Source of the DNA: CANLBN01 sp050298695
Lineage (GTDB): Bacteria > Pseudomonadota > Gammaproteobacteria > Pseudomonadales > Cellvibrionaceae
Assembly: GCA_050298695.1 (NCBI GenBank)
Contig: JBNKUQ010000104.1
Coordinates: 1-9,667 of the forward strand
Direction: 5' to 3'
DNA: 9,667 nucleotides
Positions 6,612 to 9,667 of this stretch are shown piece by piece. The position numbers and the translations under genes are program-made. The notes beneath the pieces were generated by a model. That model did no database searches and was not told where the DNA came from. It was given only the letters and a program-made list of their open reading frames with translations. The number at the start of each line of letters is the position of its first letter. The stretch's first letter is position 1.

Positions 6612-8427
6612 CGTTTTACTTTCATACTATAATCGTGAATTAAATTATATTCGTAAAGCAGGGGCTGAATTCTCTGAAAAATACCCTAAAATAGCTGGTC
6701 GTCTTCGTCTCGATAAGGAAGTGGTTGAAGATCCTCATGTGTCTCGTTTGATAGAGTCCTTTGCTTTTTTGACAGCCCGTATTCGCCATTCTCTTGATGA
6801 TAGTTTTCCAGAGTTAACGGAAGCTTTAATGGGAGTTTTATACCCAGATTATCATGCCCCCTTGCCGTCGATGACGATACTTGAGTTAAGTTTGATGCCT
6901 CACTTGCAAAAAAAAGTGACGGTTCCACGCGGAAAAAAGTTTAAAGTAAAAGGTTATGATGAGAGTTATTGTTATTACAAGGCGTGTACTGCCGCTGATG
7001 TTCTTCCTGTTTCTGTAGAGAAAATAAAATTTTATCCTCTTCCTGCCAAAGCTCCTTCTTTGCCAGTATCTATACAAAAAACAAAGTCTGTTCAATCTAT
7101 CCTAAAAATTAAATTAAAGCCTACTGATGAAAGTGGGCTATTTAATTTTGATGAGGATAAGTTGCGTTTTTATATTAATGCTCCAACAAATATTGCATTT
7201 AACTTGCATCAAGTGTTGCTCAATAATGTTGTCGGCGTCGCCATAGCGCGCGATGCCTTTGATGAAGATCCTTTTTTCTATGATAGTGGCGTTGTTGCTG
7301 CTTGTGGATTTAGTGCGGATGAAAGTATATTAGATTTTGATGGAAGGGCATCATCCGCGCATCGCCTTCTGGCAGAATATTTTTTATTGCCGCAAAAATT
7401 TTTGTTTGTCGAACTCGATCGACTGTCGGGTGCTTGGAGCCGTTATAAAGAAGGCTTTGAAATTTATATTTACTGCGATACGACAAATACAGATTTAGTA
7501 CGAGGGGTTGACGCAAAAACATTTATGCTTGGTTGTGTTCCCATTGTTAATATGTTTGAAAGTGCATGTGAACCTTTGCAGGCTTCAGAATTGGGCAGCG
7601 AGGTAATGCTCAGAGTTTCGAGTCAAGATGTTAAGCTTGCAGATATATACCAAATTAAAGAAGTCTATGCTACCAATCATAAAGGTGAGCGGAAGGTTAT
7701 TCCACCTTTTTATGGTGGTTTTTCTGTTAAGGGTCCAGATCAAATTTATTGGTCGTATCGTCGAGAGAATTCTCAATGGCAAAAAGGTAAGGTCAGTCAT
7801 GGTACCGATGTTTATCTAAATTTTGTTGACTTCAACTTTAAAACAATTGCTCCACAAAGTGATTGGATTATCAATGTCGATGTCGTGTGTACCAATAGAG
7901 ATCAGCCAAACAATCTTCCATTTGGGCCTAACCAGCCTGGGGTGAGTTTTGGAAGTGGGGGGGCAGGTTTACGTATATCTTGCTTGGTTCCGCCAACACC
8001 AACGGTTTTGCCTAAGCTTAGTGATTCAACAAGATGGCAGTTGGTTTCTCAGTTGTCTCTACAGCATTTCTCCGATAGTAATGGTCTAGATAAACTAAAA
8101 GAAACGTTAACACTTTATAATTTCAATGACTCTAAAGAAGCTCGTTCTTTGATTGATGGCATTGTCAGTTTAGAAACGGAATTAGTCACCGCTCGAATTC
8201 TCGATAGCGGTCGCTCCGCTATGTGTCAAGGGACACATTTTATTATTACTTGTGATGAAAATTTTTATGCAGGGAATGGTTTGTATTTATTTGGTTCGAT
8301 CTTAGATGAATTTTTTTCACAGTTTAGTGTGATTAATACCTTTACTCAGTTGTCGATAAAAACGACACGGTACTCACGCATTGAGTTTTCTTGGCCGCCG
8401 AGGGTGGGATGTCAGCCTCTAGTTTAA
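6604..8427 (+). CDS. tssF: T6SS baseplate protein TssF (ImpG, DUF879)
   Basis: 607 residues, typical for TssF. Two TssF with one TssG make the core of each baseplate wedge, which also contains TssE and binds TssK. The N-terminus is diagnostic: LSYYNRELNYIRKAGAEFSE (6-25), YPKIAGRL, DPHVSRLIESFAFLTARIRH (43-62) and FPELTEALMGVLYPDYHAPL (68-87). The middle is more variable. The end carries the conserved pattern RSAMCQGTHFIITCDENFY, LYLFGSILDEFFSQFSVINT, FTQLSIKTT and WPPRVGCQPLV. No signal peptide or membrane segment is seen. The ribosome site GAGGTGA (6594-6600) lies inside the end of tssE, and ATG 6604 overlaps tssE by 8 bases, indicating coupling. A7-A8 and G7 homopolymer runs occur in the gene, but the frame is intact throughout. 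Confidence 0.96.
   Translation: MDDVLLSYYNRELNYIRKAGAEFSEKYPKIAGRLRLDKEVVEDPHVSRLIESFAFLTARIRHSLDDSFPELTEALMGVLYPDYHAPLPSMTILELSLMPHLQKKVTVPRGKKFKVKGYDESYCYYKACTAADVLPVSVEKIKFYPLPAKAPSLPVSIQKTKSVQSILKIKLKPTDESGLFNFDEDKLRFYINAPTNIAFNLHQVLLNNVVGVAIARDAFDEDPFFYDSGVVAACGFSADESILDFDGRASSAHRLLAEYFLLPQKFLFVELDRLSGAWSRYKEGFEIYIYCDTTNTDLVRGVDAKTFMLGCVPIVNMFESACEPLQASELGSEVMLRVSSQDVKLADIYQIKEVYATNHKGERKVIPPFYGGFSVKGPDQIYWSYRRENSQWQKGKVSHGTDVYLNFVDFNFKTIAPQSDWIINVDVVCTNRDQPNNLPFGPNQPGVSFGSGGAGLRISCLVPPTPTVLPKLSDSTRWQLVSQLSLQHFSDSNGLDKLKETLTLYNFNDSKEARSLIDGIVSLETELVTARILDSGRSAMCQGTHFIITCDENFYAGNGLYLFGSILDEFFSQFSVINTFTQLSIKTTRYSRIEFSWPPRVGCQPLV
8400..8404 (+). promoter_or_regulatory. Ribosome binding site that sets the tssG start
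   Basis: GAGGG lies 4 bases before ATG 8409 and inside the tssF coding end. It favours ATG 8409 over the upstream in-frame TTG at 8391, which has no purine-rich site before it. Confidence 0.55.
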
Positions 8428-9410
8428 ATAATCGATATAATGGCCATGTAGAACGCGAAGACTTTTTTTCGTTAGTTCGTCATTATGAAAATAATTTTAT
8501 CAGGGAGTGTGCTCTTAAAGGCGAAGCTGCAAGCAGAATTGGAGAAGATGGTCACCCAAGCAACGAGGTTATCCGCTTTAAATCAATACCCTCTTTAGGG
8601 TTTAGTTTGGATAGTATTAGACTGAAAGAGGCAGATTCGTCTTCGATGAGTCAATACGAATACTTAGTAAGCTTTATTGGCTTATTGGGGGCATCTGGTG
8701 TTTTACCTCAACACTACATTAAGTTGGCGCTTGAGCGTATTAAACATGGCGATTTCGCTCTTTCTGATTTTATTGGAATTTTTGAACACCGACTTATTTC
8801 TCTATATTACAAGTCGCTCGGTAAATATAAGTTACCTGTACAGTATGAAAATTCTGAAGGGAAAGAGACAGATCACTTTTCTCTTTCTCTTAAGAGTTTT
8901 GCAAGTTGCTACGGTGATAATCCTGTACAAATTTTTTACTCTGGCCATTATGCAAAAAGTAATCGCCCGCTTTCAAATCTAGAGCTGATGATTGCAGAAC
9001 TGGTTCAGGCAAGGGTAACCACTCGTTCCATGGTCGGGTGTTGGCTGCCCATTATGTTGAGAGACCGCTGTCAAATTGGTCGTCAAGGTAAAAACCACCA
9101 GCTAGGAGCAGGTGTTATTCTAGGGAAGCGTTATTGGGATATACAGTCGAAAATTATTATAGGAATTCATGATATTGATATGCCAACTTTTTTAACTCTA
9201 CAGACTGGTGAACCCTTGTATCAGCGCTTGGCGTCTGCGGTTAATGCATATGTTCCTCCACATATCAGTGTTTGTTTTGAATTTCATGTGCGCTGTAAAA
9301 GAGGAGAGGTTAACCCTCTTGGTAAAGGCCTACAGTTAAATAACAATGCTTGGTTGATGAGTAAGTCGAAAGATGTGCTCATTTCAAAACGATTATTATC
9401 GAGAAAATAA
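8409..9410 (+). CDS. tssG: T6SS baseplate protein TssG (ImpH, DUF1305)
   Basis: 333 residues from ATG 8409 (339 if TTG 8391 were used). TssG joins TssF in the baseplate wedge and contacts TssK. Family marks are the N-terminal FFSLVRHYE segment, VIRFKSIPSLGF, LLGASGVLPQHYIKLALERI (92-111), GDFALSDFIGIFEHRLISLY (114-133), NLELMIAELVQARVTTRSMV and LGAGVILGKRYWDIQSKIII (232-251). The C-terminal third is close to the usual length and ends in KSKDVLISKRLLSRK. The start overlaps tssF by 19 bases, which points to translational coupling and fits the fixed TssF:TssG ratio in the wedge. clpV follows after 17 bases. Confidence 0.94.
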   Translation: MSASSLNNRYNGHVEREDFFSLVRHYENNFIRECALKGEAASRIGEDGHPSNEVIRFKSIPSLGFSLDSIRLKEADSSSMSQYEYLVSFIGLLGASGVLPQHYIKLALERIKHGDFALSDFIGIFEHRLISLYYKSLGKYKLPVQYENSEGKETDHFSLSLKSFASCYGDNPVQIFYSGHYAKSNRPLSNLELMIAELVQARVTTRSMVGCWLPIMLRDRCQIGRQGKNHQLGAGVILGKRYWDIQSKIIIGIHDIDMPTFLTLQTGEPLYQRLASAVNAYVPPHISVCFEFHVRCKRGEVNPLGKGLQLNNNAWLMSKSKDVLISKRLLSRK

Positions 9411-9427
9411 AGACAGGAGAAAGCAGT

Positions 9428-9667
9428 ATGGAGTTTGACAAATTAGTTAAACACATGTCACCCACAAGTCGTGAATTATTAGAGAAGGCGGTTGCTCTTG
9501 CCTCTTCGCGCTCACATTTTTCAATCGAAGTGGAGCATTGGTTGTTTGAGCTTTTACAGTCTGACGAAAAAGAGACTGATGTCATTATGAGTCATTTTGG
9601 TGTATCGAAAGATGCCCTTTTTAAAGACTTATCAAATAAAATTGAATTAATTAAAACCGGTAATGAT
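9428..9667 (+). CDS. tssH: T6SS sheath-recycling ATPase TssH/ClpV, N-terminal part (3' truncated by window edge)
   Basis: The first 80 codons are open to the right edge. Visible residues match the N-terminal Clp domain of ClpV: KLVKHMSPTSRELLEKAVAL (5-24), ASSRSHFSIEVEHWLFELLQ (25-44) and a second helical half, DVIMSHFGVSKDALFKDL. SHFSIEVEHWL corresponds to the family's R-T-H-Y/F-x-V-E-x-EHWL block. The two AAA+ domains (Walker A and B) are beyond the window. ClpV unfolds contracted TssBC sheath so that the subunits can be reused. The ribosome site AGGAGA (9415-9420) is 7 bases before ATG 9428. This domain is the part that recognises sheath or adaptor, so its match to the two TssC N-termini and to TagJ is of interest. 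Confidence 0.93.
   Translation, partial: MEFDKLVKHMSPTSRELLEKAVALASSRSHFSIEVEHWLFELLQSDEKETDVIMSHFGVSKDALFKDLSNKIELIKTGND

Noticed and set aside
8391..8408. TTG 8391 as the tssG start
   Set aside because: There is no ribosome site before it, while ATG 8409 has GAGGG at 4 bases. The extra residues MAAEGG add nothing conserved.
8677..8982. Plus-strand 101-codon hydrophobic-looking frame inside tssG
   Set aside because: It is out of frame within a conserved TssG region. Its hydrophobic look comes from T-rich codons read in another frame. The 7628-7819 frame inside tssF is rejected for the same reason.
9299..9320. Near-palindrome GAGAGGTTAACCCTCTT in tssG
   Set aside because: It is imperfect, single-copy and fully explained by coding (REVNPLG), with no regulatory context.
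1..9667. CRISPR arrays, insertion sequences, tRNA or rRNA genes
   Set aside because: No regularly spaced repeats, transposase-like proteins, terminal inverted repeats or RNA gene folds were seen, and almost all bases are in T6SS coding regions.

Overview
The window is a single-strand run of type VI secretion system (T6SS) genes, all on the + strand and closely packed. In order they are: the 3' end of an unrecognised gene, tssA (impA), tssB (impB), tssC1 (impC), a second divergent tssC paralogue (impD-like, here tssC2), tagJ (impE), tssE (impF), tssF (impG), tssG (impH), and the first 80 codons of tssH (clpV). The A-B-C-C2-E-F-G-H order is the same as the impA-impH run of the Rhizobium leguminosarum imp locus. 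It also resembles the Pseudomonas aeruginosa HSI-I order (tssA-B-C-hcp-tagJ-tssE-F-G-clpV), except that tssC2 occupies the position where HSI-I has hcp.

The DNA is AT-rich by eye, and the proteins are standard proteobacterial T6SS components. The family resemblance (ImpE/TagJ present, TssA of the short EPHSP type, two TssC) fits a low-GC Gammaproteobacterium, possibly marine. The genus cannot be told from this window.

Layout: bases 1-338 hold the C-terminal end of an unknown basic, helical-looking protein. Bases 366-3517 carry tssA, tssB and tssC1; tssB and tssC1 are 3 bases apart and tssC1 has a near-perfect Shine-Dalgarno. Bases 3518-3692 are the only sizeable gap. The gap has a 13-bp hairpin just after the tssC1 stop, overlapped by a 17-codon reading frame that starts directly at that stop. 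Bases 3693-5237 hold tssC2, which appears to start at TTG. Bases 5262-9410 hold tagJ, tssE, tssF and tssG, with short gaps or overlaps (tssE/tssF 8 bases, tssF/tssG 19 bases) that suggest translational coupling. tssH/clpV begins at 9428 and runs off the right edge.

Together the genes encode the cytoplasmic part of the machine. TssB and TssC form the contractile sheath. TssE, TssF and TssG form the baseplate wedge with TssK (not in this window). TssA guides tail assembly. TagJ is a TssB-binding accessory protein and ClpV is the AAA+ ATPase that recycles contracted sheath. The membrane complex (TssJLM), TssK, Hcp, VgrG, effectors and immunity proteins are not in this window. The most unusual points are the second TssC, which lacks a normal N-terminus and a conserved central motif, and the hairpin plus small reading frame that separate it from tssBC1. 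No wholly new system is evident.
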